The translations under genes and the position numbers were made by a program. The notes beneath the pieces are model-generated. The model saw nothing but the letters and a program-made list of their open reading frames with translations, was not told the DNA's origin and did not search any database. From Puffinus mauretanicus (taxonomy: Eukaryota; Chordata; Aves; Procellariiformes; Procellariidae): DNA of 64,000 nt. Positions 51,302-63,500 of the stretch are shown here, in pieces (the stretch's first letter is position 1; the number at the start of each line of letters is the position of its first letter). The stretch is taken from contig JAJKFH010000295.1 in NCBI GenBank assembly GCA_023333565.1, forward strand, positions 1,096,001 through 1,160,000, given 5' to 3'.

Positions 51302-53080
51302 GGACACTAGCAAAAAAGGTTATCATATAGACATAGCTTATATTAATTATTCTTTTCCAGAAGCTTCTTGCCTTTCCAATGGGCTTGTATAGACTTGAGA
51401 GGCACTTAAACACCATTTTAACTATTTCTCTATGTATCCTATTAATTCTCTTATCTTATATGTCTGTTTGATATGATTTCCACCTGTTTTCTAAGATTAC
51501 GTGTCTCATTTTCTATCTATACCAACTTACTTCTGTTTTATGTAGATACTAATAACACACTAATTGCTGTAATACTGCACCTCCTAGTAATACTTCAAGA
51601 GATGCGAGTATGATCTGTCACATGTAGGTTGTTCCTTAGTCCTAAAAAGTAAAAGAAATGGAGTGAAATACCGTATTGTCTTGTAGTGCGTCGATTTTGC
51701 TTTGGGGGATGGAATTTCTTAAGAGGGATGGAGGAGTTTTTACTTGTGTTTACATAGGCACAGAGCTATGCATTTCTGCTGGAGAGAGCAAAGGTCAACC
51801 AAACTAATATATCTCAGTTTTTAACAATGCTTCATTCTGCTGAAAGGGACACGGAGATTCCTCTTACCTTGAAGACCCTCCCCACAATTTCTGATCTGGG
51901 TTAGACTCAGTCCTGTAGTTGAAGATACAAAATGCTGAAAATGGAGGCCACCAGAGATTTTGGAATGTGGGCACAGAGGCATATGAAAGGACAGTTAAGG
52001 GCAGATTAATAGTAGTATTGAATGGGAATATCTGAACAGTTTTATTTGCTCTTTTTTTTTTTTTTTTTAAAGCCGTAATGACCAAGGTGATCATTCCTTT
52101 TAAGCAGAAAACAAAGACTATTGTCTATGCCTGAGCTAGTATTGTAAGAATCTATGTGCAAACCTGGAATTCTTGATGATTGTGGTTATTTATTTACATG
52201 AAAGGGGGGGAAAAAAAGTTTCCCTTAGCAATTTTTTTAATCTGGATTTTTACTAAGCTCACATTATGAAAATGACTTGCCTCTGAAGACTTGTTCTATA
52301 TAAATTTAGCCTTCATGATTAAATTTAGCAATATAGTGAAACAGAATTTTAACTCATTTAGAAATCTCAATCCATCTCTTAATGAAGTTTCCATAATCAA
52401 TTTATATGGGGGGGGAAGAAAATAAAGGAAATTCAATATTTAGCTGTTAAAATGTGACACTGTGCAGACCCCAAGACACTAGGAAGAAGAAAGTCCTGCT
52501 AAGCTTTCCTGTAAAGAACATTTTCCATTGTTCTCTAGAGGCTAATTTTCAAAGTTCATTTTCACCAGTGGAGAAGTACTGTGTTTTGAATAGCAAAATT
52601 TGATGTTTTCTTGTATTACTGCTAGAAAACTTACTCAGTTTAAGCTAAAAAAGATGTTTTGATACATTGTCTTTCTCAAATAAGTTCCCAGCAGTGAGAA
52701 ATTACAGATTAGTGTCAAATGGTGATTCTCTGTCACTGAAATATGTTCTAAAACAGCAGTTTTCACAACACAAAGCTGTCTGGAGTGGTACTATGTGGTG
52801 CCTCAAAGACAGTACATGTTCTTGAGTTGCTCCTGGGCAGATGTGAAGTGGGGGAATTAATAACCTACACTGCTCTTGAAAAGATGTAATTTTTCTCTCC
52901 CCCCCCCCTTCCCCATTTTTCCCCATGTAAGTTCTGCAATAAAGCCAAAAAATGAGATTTGGTATTAATAATGTTTCTTACCTTCTGAATGATTAACATT
53001 TAGATGATGACTTAGTATGAATAAGATTATTCAGTTCTTCTGATTATAAGACTTAATAGTGATAATGAACTCAAGGTTAA
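51302..53080. other. gene-free AT-rich DNA
   Basis: No gene or repeat family recognised. An 18-base poly-T run is at about 52053-52070 and a C run of about 10 at 52899-52908. Confidence 0.55.
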
Positions 53081-53312
53081 ATAATGCTTATATAGCACCT
53101 TTCAGTGGGGGAGTTCAAATGTTATATACACATAATTAATCATGCTTTAGAAGATTACTATTATAAGCATGTAAGTAATATTAAGAAAAGCAAAATTTAG
53201 CAAAACCAGTATTTTGTCCCAAGTTCACATTGTGAGTCAGGAAGACAGAAATGGGAGCAGAACCAAGCAGTCGTGAGTTTCAGGCCCTCTTTTAATCACT
53301 GGACACAAATAC
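53081..53312 (+). repeat. MIR-like SINE (amniote MIR family)
   Basis: The left end contains CTTATATAGCACCTTTCA, the hallmark of amniote MIR. The right end contains CCCAAGTTCACATTGTGAGTCA, GGGAGCAGAACC, AGTCGTGAGTTTCAGGCCCT and TAATCACTGGACAC. In the family these are 'CCCAAGGTCACACAGT...GGAACAGAACCCAGGAGTCCTGACTCCCAG...CTAACCACTGGAC'. The centre is AT-rich and badly decayed. This is the better preserved of the two MIR-like copies here. Confidence 0.75.
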
Positions 53313-53727
53313 TGTATTAAAAACAAACCAAATCACATTAGAAACAGAGAAATGGCTAACTCTGCACTAAAATTGCTATTCTGTTAACTTCAATTAGCTT
53401 AATTTGGAGGAGGAGTGAGTATATGTGAGTAAAACTTTGGGGGAGGCAGATTTTTTTGTCAGAATGTCACTTCAGTGGCACTGAAGTGTTGAGGTATGTG
53501 TGATAGACACAAAGAGACTAAGCAGCAGAGCACATTTAAGTGCCAACAAAAGGTGAGGTTACCACTTAAATAGAAAAGGGTGGCTGTCGAGGGGACTGAG
53601 AATTTGCTGCAACTTTGCTGTTCCAGTGGATGAACAGGTCTCTTTGTTTGGCTCAGGTTTCCCTGCTGCCTTTGCAGTCAGCCAGCCTTTAAATGTGAAC
53701 AAAGAGATAAGGTTTGGGGTCTTCTGG

Positions 53728-53777
53728 TTTTTTTTGTTTTGTTTTATTTTATTTTATTTTTATTTTTATTTTTATTT
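53728..53777. repeat. (TTTTA)n / (TTTTG)n pentanucleotide repeat
   Basis: TTTTG units pass into about eight TTTTA and TTTTTA units on the plus strand. Likely variable in length. Confidence 0.92.
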
Positions 53778-56700
53778 GATTTCTTCAGAGCCTTATTAGT
53801 GAATAGGATTTTAATTAGTCAAAACAGAAAAAATACAGATGTACAGTTCACAGCATGGATGCTCCTTCCCAAAAGCAAAAATAAATCTGAATTATAAAAT
53901 ATTTTGAATTACTTCTCTTCTTTTAGTAGATGTAGAACCTTTTGATTTGAATGTACACATTTTTTTGTTACAAGAAGTGGAGGGAAGAAAGGGCAGGCAT
54001 GGAAGACATTTGTCACTTGGAAGAAGAGATACGACACTGCCCAAAATAATGGAGAATCAAACACGTAAAGGTGTTTTTATGAGAGTCAATGCCACAAAAT
54101 GTTGCTTTTTACCATTTTCCCCCTGAACAAGCTGTGAGGTGAGAAGTCAGCCAGTGCCCACTCAGGGGATCTGGGAATCCATCAGGCTGAGGGTTTTACA
54201 CCTCTGAGCTATGGGAACCCCTTGCTCACATCTTCATGAATACTTGATCTCAAGCGTATCCCTGCCAGTGGAAAACTGAGGAGTGCGGCATGCACACGCA
54301 CACAGTCACATCAGGGTGTATTTACTGCTGGAGTCCGGGAGCTCGTCCGTTCTGGCCCTCACCTCCCATGCGTCTCCAGGGTGAGGGAGGGTTTTGTGCC
54401 CTCCTTAGTTAGCTGAGAAGCAGAACACATTCAGCTCTGGCAATTCAAAATGAGTGCAAATTAAGGTAAATTAGAAAATCATGAACTATTTAATACTCCT
54501 ATTTCCACATTATTTATTCAGAAGAAATTTCTATTAATAGTGCATTGGACTCACAAAGCAATTAACTCCATCCCTTTCACAGATCCCTCTACAGATACAC
54601 TGACACGCTCTGCAGAACAAAGGATTTGATCTTTTGGGACTAAGATGCTGGGTTTTTTTTTTTTTCACTTGCTTATCACTGTGTTAACATGTGAAGGAAA
54701 ATGATTAGTTACATTGCTGCATTCTGTGAAGACGTAGAAGGTCAGGAAGATGTATCTAGATCTGCATCCACTTCAGAAATATCTTCCATTGGTAATATTC
54801 AGAGCCTCTAAAATGATTGTCTCTTCTTCCTTCAAGTCTGCTTTGTCCTTGTCTCCTTGAGAAATAACGACTCAGTACGCAGCTTCTGATTTCTACATTT
54901 AGTTTGGTGCCTGACGGAGATACAAAACACAGATAATGGTTCCTCTCAAACAGGACGAGTGTTGTTAGATAAACTATCAAGTATTTCTTTGGCAGAAAGA
55001 TGCATTCTTTTGCAGTTCCATGGGGTTCAGGAGTCAATTTTGGCATGGTGGATGCCTTTGTGCAAGATGGTTTGTTTTCTACAAAGCTCTAATAAATACT
55101 GTAATGCTGAAGTAAATGCACACTTTAATTATTCTAAAACATAATTTATACATTAGTTTCCATAGTAACTTGTCATTGCTGTGGCATGGTTGGAGCTAGT
55201 GACATTTGTGAGTGTTGAAAGTCAATTTATGCAATGATTTACAATGTAGCATTTGATTTCTCAAGTAAATATTGTTTTTGTTGGTTATGGCCAGCTGCAT
55301 TTATATTGAAATTGTTATATATTCCATAGGTATAAATGAGATTGGAAAATAAGTCAATGAGGTCACTGTATTTTAAGCATTAAGAACGTAATTGAAATCT
55401 GTTTCTGCAGAAGGCTGTATTTTCAAAAATATACTACTTCGACACATGGGAATATTGTTTCTTCAGGGCTTGCTCCACTGTTAAATAAAGATTTAAGTGT
55501 TTAGCTCTGAAGGAATCATCACTTTCAACCAGGGACAATTCACTGTGCCAATAAAAAGGTTGTGTACAATTTAGAAAGAACAAGAAAACAATGTTCTTGG
55601 CTCTAATTAGTTTTCTTGATATATAAGGTAATATATTTCTCAGAAGGGTATAAATGATACTAACACTTTTATTTTGACATAATAAGCCTTCTAAAGAATT
55701 ACTGAGTTTAAATGAAAAATACATACAGTACTTGCAACCCTGTTTTCCACTGTTACACTTGGAACTATTGTTGCATGTATCTGTACATGGAGGAAACTCT
55801 CATGGGTTAAACAAGGAGCTGTTGCTGGCTGCAAACTTATTTTTTTAATAGGCGCCTTTAATAGATTATAGAAATCTGCAGCAGTAGAACATATTGGAGA
55901 AGAGGTAATTCATCCCAGAATGGGTTTGCTGGTGTGCAAGAGAAGTGACACACAAATCTTGTCTTGAATACAGAATCTGATAGCTGCAAAACCACAATTG
56001 ACCCAAGAATGGTTTGACGAAGACACCGCAGCCGATGCAGATAAAGTTAGAATGCCAAATACCCATGATTTGATGCAGATTTATCTGTGATTAGTTCACA
56101 TCATTGTGAATATAACTTGAGCATCTCTATACTGAACTCAAAGTCAGGGTACCATATGGTAATGGGTTTAATTCTTCAAAGCTTTAAAGGTGTCTTTTGG
56201 TAATAGGTTCACTAGACTATCTGCTAGTACATGGGCTAAAACTGGATATATTGGAACAGTAGTTTCATATATGATTTTTTTTTATAATGTCAGTTTTTAG
56301 AATGTCAGTGACTAGTTACTCAGTTTGAGGAGGAAGTACAGAACGAAGAATAAAAGCAAATGTGACTTACAAATATTGAAGCTAAGATAATACAAACTAA
56401 GGAGGAGGGAGGTATTTCTACTGAGCAGGTACCTTGGTGAAAAGACCTCTATGGAGTTAACAGTATTCTGACAGTAGTACAGACAGCAATACCAACATGC
56501 GCGGTGAAAGGATTTTGTGCGGTCCCATAGGTGCCTTCACCATTGTGTAGCTACAGGCCTTGCCTTTGCAATTCTCCAGCCTGCCTTTTGCTTTTAGCTG
56601 CGTAACCTCTTGTGTAGCTGCTGCAGCTGTGTTTTCCAGGCCCTGTGGCAGTGATGCACCTTTCTGTGGTTATGCTGGGGTTTCGTGCCATCACCCCCGT

Positions 56701-59153
56701 GCAAACCTGTGGTGGGTTCTCGTGGGAAGCAACTGCTGCTGGGGTGAGAATCGCCCCACTGCTCCCCTGCTTTCACAACTGTTTCCTACCTCTTACTTTC
56801 TGCTTTCTATTTTTCATTAGTGGAAAACAAAACTTTGCACGTAGTGAAGCAGATAGCAGTCATTTAAATATCTGGTAAGTGTTACCCAGTAATACATGTG
56901 CACAAAAGTGTAGTCACTAATCACAACACCACGGTTGCACCTGATCGAGCACTCTCCAGTCAGCACTTACAACATCAGAAGTAGTAACTACTGTTTGGGA
57001 GCTCGAGCCAGTCCAGTGAAAAGTCTATCAAACTGGGGGAAAGCACAGCAAAAAGTCACTGCTGGCATCGCCACCTGCTGCACTGCAGAAGCCTGTCTCA
57101 GCATCCTTCTGCGACAACTTAATGCTTAAACCAGCTCATCAGTAAATTACTACCTGAATTACAGAGCATAAACACTGCAATTGTAACTGTGCCCAGTTCA
57201 CAAACAGGTGTTGCATTGTAAAGGGACAGGGTGGCAAGTGGGGATGGAGCAGAGCAGATTATCAGAAAACATCCGTTCTCCTCTCCTGCCTGCCTGAGAA
57301 ACGTTGATTGTCCATTGCGTCTCTTGTTTTCATTCTCCTTTTCATTCTCATTTGATGATGGAGGAATAAGAAATAGATTTGTGCCTAGGAGGTCAGTCAG
57401 AATGCTGATGGAGAAATAGATTGAGGTTGTGTTTTGGAGGAAATTTTCTAAGGCATTTGAATGTGGCTTTCCTTTCTCATTCTTCCCTCCCCTCCACCCT
57501 GGAAATAACTGGCCAATGGAAGTTATAGAGAGATTGCTGGACTTCCACCAGCTACAAATTCATTTGTGTTTTTATATTTACCCATTCTGTGTGTTTCCAG
57601 CTCCCGATGGAAATAGTAAAAGGTTGAGAATAGCGTTACAAAAATCTGCCCTGAAAAAGGATTGGGGTTGGGAGGGGTAAAATGTATGAATAAAACTGGA
57701 AAACAATAAATATCACATCGGTGAAGCTTCTCTAGTACCTGGCATGCTTTATTTTAGTAAAGTTTCTTAATAATTTTATTTCCTACAAAAGATCTACGCA
57801 TACATACATTGCAACTATTGCAATACTAAAAAGGTTGTAAAAATTAACGTGAAAAAGGCAAAGTATGGAAGACTACTGAAGACTGGTTATATCTTGAAGA
57901 CGGTGTGGAAACAGCAAGAGCAGATTAGAAATGAAGAATTAGAAGTTTATCTGTCACCATTTTGCTATTTTACTGTAATGTCTGTAAATTTTATCTGTAA
58001 AATGAGAATAATGGGATGTCCATTGGGTGGACTGGTCAGAATACGGTCATGTAGACAAATTGTAATAGTTCAGGAAGTTACTGCTTGTCAAATGAGCAGC
58101 AAAAAATGTATGAATATTCCATCTTGTTTCAAAGTAAAATGTGATCGCTTAACCCATGTGCATTATGCTTGGGAAATGGAGTGTATTTTACATACACGCA
58201 CGTATTCACACTCACACAGAATTAATGACTGTGACTTGACAGATAAACTATAATTTAACTGTCATCACGTGAACGTGACCAATGATTCGTGTGCAGAACT
58301 GTAACACTCCTCACCAGCTTTGTAATTCATGTTTTCTAAATATACAGACATACACCATATGCGGATGTTCTTATGCCAGGGGAGAATGTTTAGGCTAGAG
58401 TACACAGACGCCGTTGCTAATTAGTAGGTTCTATGCACATGGTTTTTTGCAATGTTAGTAATGCTGTTGTTGGAATCAGCCATTTATCTAAGTGACTAAA
58501 ATGTTTTCACTGTGGCCGGTTGCTTGAGACGTTTTGCTCCTTCACTCTGCTTTTGTTAATGGTGAACCTAAAGGAATCCAAATATTTTGCTCATATTCTG
58601 TCAATACTGCAAAAATATTTTGGTAAACTGGTGCAATGTACTTTTCCATACAGTAAATTCATATCTGTGGGCCAAAATTTTGGGTGGCGTGTATTTGAAG
58701 CACTAGGAGAAAAATTGCCTTTTTCTGAACTAAAGAAAAGTTCATCATTCCATCAGTAGCTTACCTCAGTGTGTGATCCCTTCTGCTCTCATTCAGCGGC
58801 TAACTGAAGGTGGAGGCTCTTGAAACTTTCTGGACAGTTCTCTTTTTAATTGGAAGGTGTACCAGGCTTTGCTTTTCTGTGCATCCAGAACCCACCTTAG
58901 CTAGAGAAATTAGGGATAAACTCTCATCTAAGCTTGGCAGATCTAGTCCATAAGTAAGACATGGTGATAATTAAAACTTCAGGGACACTTTTATTAACTT
59001 AGTGCTTGAGGTACAAGAACTCGTGGTGTTCCTGCCGTCCCACTCAGCTATAATGGCTTAGCGGTCAGAGCACTCTTCCTGTTCCCTTTTCTTTCTGAAG
59101 GATTTATATCCATCCCTACCCCACAGGGTAGGGGATTCAGTTTTGTTTCAGTC
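53778..59153. other. gene-free DNA
   Basis: No supported gene. GC-richer patches at 54120-54400 and 56500-56800 carry only short frames without domains. 57327-57350 holds a 12-bp near-exact duplication (TTTTCATTCTCC / TTTTCATTCTCA). A 134-codon frame at 57849-58253 has no recognisable motif. Confidence 0.55.
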
Positions 59154-59185
59154 TTAGTTTCCAATTAAATTAGTTTCCAATTAAA
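59154..59185. repeat. exact 16-bp tandem duplication beside the long LTR
   Basis: TTAGTTTCCAATTAAA occurs twice head to tail without mismatch, ending 13 bases before the LTR terminus at 59199. Confidence 0.93.
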
Positions 59186-59263
59186 AGACGTCTAATATTG
59201 TTGTGAATGAGTGGTTTGAGGCCACTTAAAGAATCGCCGTCAAAGATATTAGCAAAAGGTGAT

Positions 59264-59269
59264 TTTAAT
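59264..59269 (-). promoter_or_regulatory. polyadenylation signal ATTAAA in long LTR
   Basis: Minus-strand TATTAAAATC about 65 bases before the 3' terminus, as expected for the end of an R region. Confidence 0.45.
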
Positions 59270-59408
59270 AGAAATTTATAAAAGCGCGACTTAACAGAGT
59301 TCAGTGGCAAGGTTCACACTATTACTTATTACATGGATGAAATATACGCAGGGAAAATCATGTTAGAATTGAGTTAGAATGATTTATACAGAGACCGAGG
59401 AAGAAAAG

Positions 59409-59645
59409 GGTAAGGGAGACCCTCCCATTGAGTCACGGGGTTCAGAGAAGATGTGGCTGGATCCAATCTTAGTCTCAGACTTGGACAACGGTTTATGTTT
59501 AATACAAACAGGGTAAGGAAACCCTCCCAGTGAGTCACGAGATTCAGAGCAGACCCCCTTGCTTTCTAAACTCCTTCTCAGAGAGGAGTCTACGTGCAGC
59601 TGGATCTACCCCTAGTCTCAGACTTGGTCAATGGTTTATGTCTAA
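59409..59645. repeat. internal tandem duplication in the long LTR
   Basis: Unit one (about 59409-59503) and unit two (about 59512-59645) share GTAAGG.A.ACCCTCCCA, TGAGTCACG, GATTCAGAG, CAGCTGGATC-type and AGTCTCAGACTTGG blocks in the same order, each ending in GGTTTATGT. Unit two carries an extra insert of about 40 bases. The repeated TGAGTCAC is an AP-1-type site, so the duplication doubles it. Confidence 0.85.
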
Positions 59646-59828
59646 GGAATTATATGTGTTCAGCAGCAGTCTAAAGTTCATTCACAGTTTTAAGGTGGAT
59701 CATAAGATTGTAGCAACTTTTAATCATTGACTAGTTTAACATTTACAAAATGAGTTAACAGAGTCTCCTACAATCACTACAGTAACTTAATTATAGATTA
59801 TGCTTACTATTGGTTATCTAAATCAATT

Positions 59829-59846
59829 CACACACACACACACACA
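59829..59846. repeat. (CA)9 microsatellite inside the long LTR
   Basis: Nine uninterrupted CA units. Confidence 0.95.
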
Positions 59847-60115
59847 AGGGCCCAAAGCTAGATAAAGGTACCTGTTAAAAATTCCCCTCGAGTTCGTGAA
59901 ATACTCACGTTAAATGTCTTGGCATTTCTCAACGGGCAAAGTGTTGAGCCCCCGAGCAGTGTCTCGGCCGAGGAGTGTTTCAACCTAGGTCTCGACGTCC
60001 TCCCAATATCGCAAACTTGAGAGTTTCCGAGCTCTGAGAGGCGTCCCAACAGAGGGAGATTCTGGGTGCAGCCCACTGCGGTCCAGGAGAGCTCAAAGGG
60101 TCTCGCTTAGGAACA

Positions 60116-60126
60116 CTGTTTATAGG
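60116..60126 (-). promoter_or_regulatory. TATA box of the long LTR
   Basis: Minus-strand CCTATAAACAG, followed by TGTTCCTAAGCGAGACCC. The GC-rich sequence downstream resembles a retroviral transcript start region. It faces the same way as the polyadenylation signal at 59264. Confidence 0.5.
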
Positions 60127-60512
60127 TTCGCAAGATGATTGGCTTTAGTCATCCTTGAAAATTCCCAAGATTTCAGCAATAATGGTGCTGTTCCACTTGG
60201 GTTACAATTCAGATAAGGGTGTCAGGAGATGACGAATTATCCCCAATTTCATCCCCCACCTGGGCCAGGCAGCAGGAGTTCCTGCTACGGTCAGTACCGT
60301 TCCCCCACCTTAGCCATGCAGGAATTCTGGGTACAGTCAAGGGACGCTTCACCGCCCAGCTCATTACACAAAGGCCAAAGTTCATTGGGAATTTCTGAGA
60401 TCATAGGGTGGCCTCCAGTGAGGAATGCACCACCACAAATAGGTAGCCAATGTTTCCCTGTGCCTCTTTGCTCCATGTGCATGTGTTCAGAAGATCCTTT
60501 GGGAATGTCACA

Positions 60513-63500
60513 TTTTCTATGATGGAGAGACTGAAGTACTTAATTCTTGGTTGTGGATTCTACACTGCTGTTAGATCTAAGATTTGTTAGAAGGAAAAGG
60601 AAACTAAGGAAAAAAACTGAAGCAGTAGTTAAGCATGAGAACTGAGTGCTTTAATGAGAGTAACAGCCAGCATGAGCTGACTCTCAGGGAATTGTCTCCT
60701 CTTCATCTCATGATCAGCAAGGAGAAGGACAATGAGAATTTCCTCTTTAGTTTCTCATCATTTCATATCCACAACTGCAATATTTCTACTCAGTTCAGGG
60801 TTGGATTCTGAATTGTTTAGAGTTGGACTTCTTAAACTCTGGATTAGATTTTCATTTCAGAGAACTTCATTGACATCAATTTCCATTACTATACGATTCT
60901 GCTATATACTTTGTCCCCATTTCTGTATAAGCAATGTGTTCTTCAAATAATATCTGAAGGGATTATCAAAAGCATCCATTTGGTGACCGAAAGACTTCTA
61001 TATTTTAGGCTTATTTCTAGAAATTAATGGAATACAGCATGTGAAGTGCTGCACTATATAACACTCAGGGATCACTGCACACCATACAGAAGTTTGTAAA
61101 ATATCACTATTTCAGTTAATTATAGTGTTGTGAGTCAACATAGTTATCTGAAAAAAGATTTAAAACAATGAAAGGATTTTAGGTTAGCAAAGTATTTATT
61201 GCACTGTGATCAATAAGATGATAAGAATTTTAATGCATGTTTAGATTTCCATTGAAAAATTGGTGCAGATCTGAAATGCATGCACAACAGAAATTAGTAG
61301 GTCTTCTTTCTTTTACATGCTATGTATACACATTAAAAACATATGTAGTCATGAAAATCTATCAATTTTCACCACGTATATCTTTATACTGCCATGCTTT
61401 GGTGGTTGCTGCATCATTTTTTCACCACGAAAAGTGGCATATGTAATTATAGGGGAAGGCACAATTACAAATTGCACGCAATTACATCCAAACAAGTAAA
61501 CAAAATAAAACTACATTCAGCAAGCTAAGGAATAGCTGAAAGCCTTTTAATGGAGATGCCAAAGATGAGATTTTGCAGCTCTACAATTTACCAGTCAAAT
61601 TGTTGTCATTTGGGATAACTTCCCCACAGAAGCTCAGAGTAGAGCAAATGATTGGCAAATTGTCTTTCTAAATTATTATATACTCTTCTGATTGGTTTTC
61701 CCCTATTATTCTTTGACAAGATCTTAATATTTTCAAAGTTGAGAACTTGCATATTTTTCTTCAAAAACTGAACTTTCCTGTTCTGCATATCTCATGAAGT
61801 GAGACACATTCACTGTGTAGGGCACATCTCAGGAAATAAGTAATATTTTGAAGGTGTGATTGTAATAAAAAGCTTTATGAGTTTTTAAAAAGATCACACA
61901 AAAGAAAATAAATACTGTGTCTATATTTTTCAGAAGTTTATCACTGAAATAAGTTCTATCTTCTGGATCTAAATCAATGGGAGAAGTAAACAAAGTGGCA
62001 GAGATAAGGTCATGTTCTCAGGTATAGACAGATCCTATTCTAAAGAAATTAAATTTTGGTTGTAAACGACTGCTGAGAATTTCTTTGTTATCTTGTAAAC
62101 AGTTACTAGAGCTGCAGTTTAATTAATGCCGGTTAGCACTGCAGGACACACGGATCAAACGGATGTTTTCTCTTACCTTTTCTACTGTGATATGCAACTG
62201 CCTTTCACATAGAGCTACAACTGTGCCCTAATGGAATATCTGATGCTTTCTTGTGAAAAGGGACGGGCTCCCATGCAGGACACTTTTTGGTTTATCGTTT
62301 TTTGAAAGATTAAAAGTTACTGAGAGGTTTGGATAAAAGGGAGAATTGGCATTGGGATTCTTCCATATGCCTTTAACAAAGAATAATAATAGTAAAAAAA
62401 TGTTCTTCAGCCTATCCAGACACAGTCAGATTATCTTATGATATCATGGAATGCGTTCTGCAGCTGCATCCTCTTGACAAATAATCCTTCCTCTCCCCCA
62501 ACAGCATACTTCAAGATAATTGGCTGAAATTTTCTTAGCAAATAATTATTTGACCAATTAAAGCTGTTAGTCTGCAGAGTAATGAACTGTGAATAGATTT
62601 TTAATTCCTGTGAAATCCTGCATTTTTACAAATAGAGGGAAGATAAAGAACTTCCTAAAGTTGTTGAAGAAATAATTTCTTTTGGAAACACTGAAAAGAT
62701 GCAAAAGTTTTTCTTTCTGCAAACATGGAAACCAGGCGCTATTCAGATCGATGCTTAAGGGAAAAAAGCAGTAAAATGAGAGGTGTATACTGACATATCA
62801 AATTTATAGAGTTTCTTTTAGACAGGGTTTTTGAATCCTTTTTGGTTTATTCACCCAGAATCATATAGCAAAGGATTATCTGTAGAAGTCGAGACCTACA
62901 TTTAAGGGCCTACCCCGTTCTGTGAAGAATTTTCCATTTAACTCTTACTATGTTCAAGCTACTTTAAAATATTATTCAATTAAATGATACACCAAATAGA
63001 AACTACAATATAGCATATTTCTCCTGCACCTGTGTAACCAATAATCAAGCAATTTATATCAATATTAAATTAACAGTCTGTGTTCAAGCTATGGAGCATG
63101 TCACCAACTCACTGCTTTGCCAACTCAGAAGAAACCAGCAATGGAGTTTCTCTGAGATCGAATATCTTTAAAAAGACCTTGTAATTGGGCAGTAATAGTC
63201 TTATACCTGAAATATTTTCCTTTATGACATTTAAGCTGAGTGGGCGAGCTATGCAATGACTTGGGTTGGATAGCTTCCAATGCTGTTGGAAGCTAAGAGA
63301 AAAAATTAAGACGCAACCAGGAACTATGGGGAGAAAACCTGCTTGCTTATATATTGAAGAAGAAAGCAGATAACTAATAAATGCAGGTGGAAAAAAATAC
63401 CAAATCTAAGAGTAGATGACCAAACCAGGAAAATCTGAAAAATAAATAAGATAGTGGGCAAAGGAGTATTAGCAAAAGCAGCAGGAGCTGAAGACTAAAG

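Larger units (their letters stand above)
59199..60512 (-). mobile_element. long (about 1.3 kb) LTR-like element of an endogenous retrovirus
   Basis: Candidate termini on the minus strand are TGTGACATTCCC (at 60512) and CATTCACAACA (at 59199), an imperfect inverted pair of TGT...ACA form. In minus orientation a TATA box (CCTATAAACA) lies about 390 bases in. The polyadenylation signal ATTAAA lies about 850 bases further on, near the 3' end. This gives U3, then a very long R or leader-like segment, then a short U5. The interior has many CpGs, a GC content unlike its flanks, a (CA)9 run and an internal duplication. No gag, pol or env remnant is recognised. It is likely a solo LTR, or an LTR with leader fused by deletion. 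I cannot name the family. No clear target duplication is found, so the exact ends are uncertain by some tens of bases. Confidence 0.62.

Noticed and set aside
60229..60522. 97-codon plus-strand open frame
   Set aside because: Antisense to the U3 part of the long LTR-like element; no motif.
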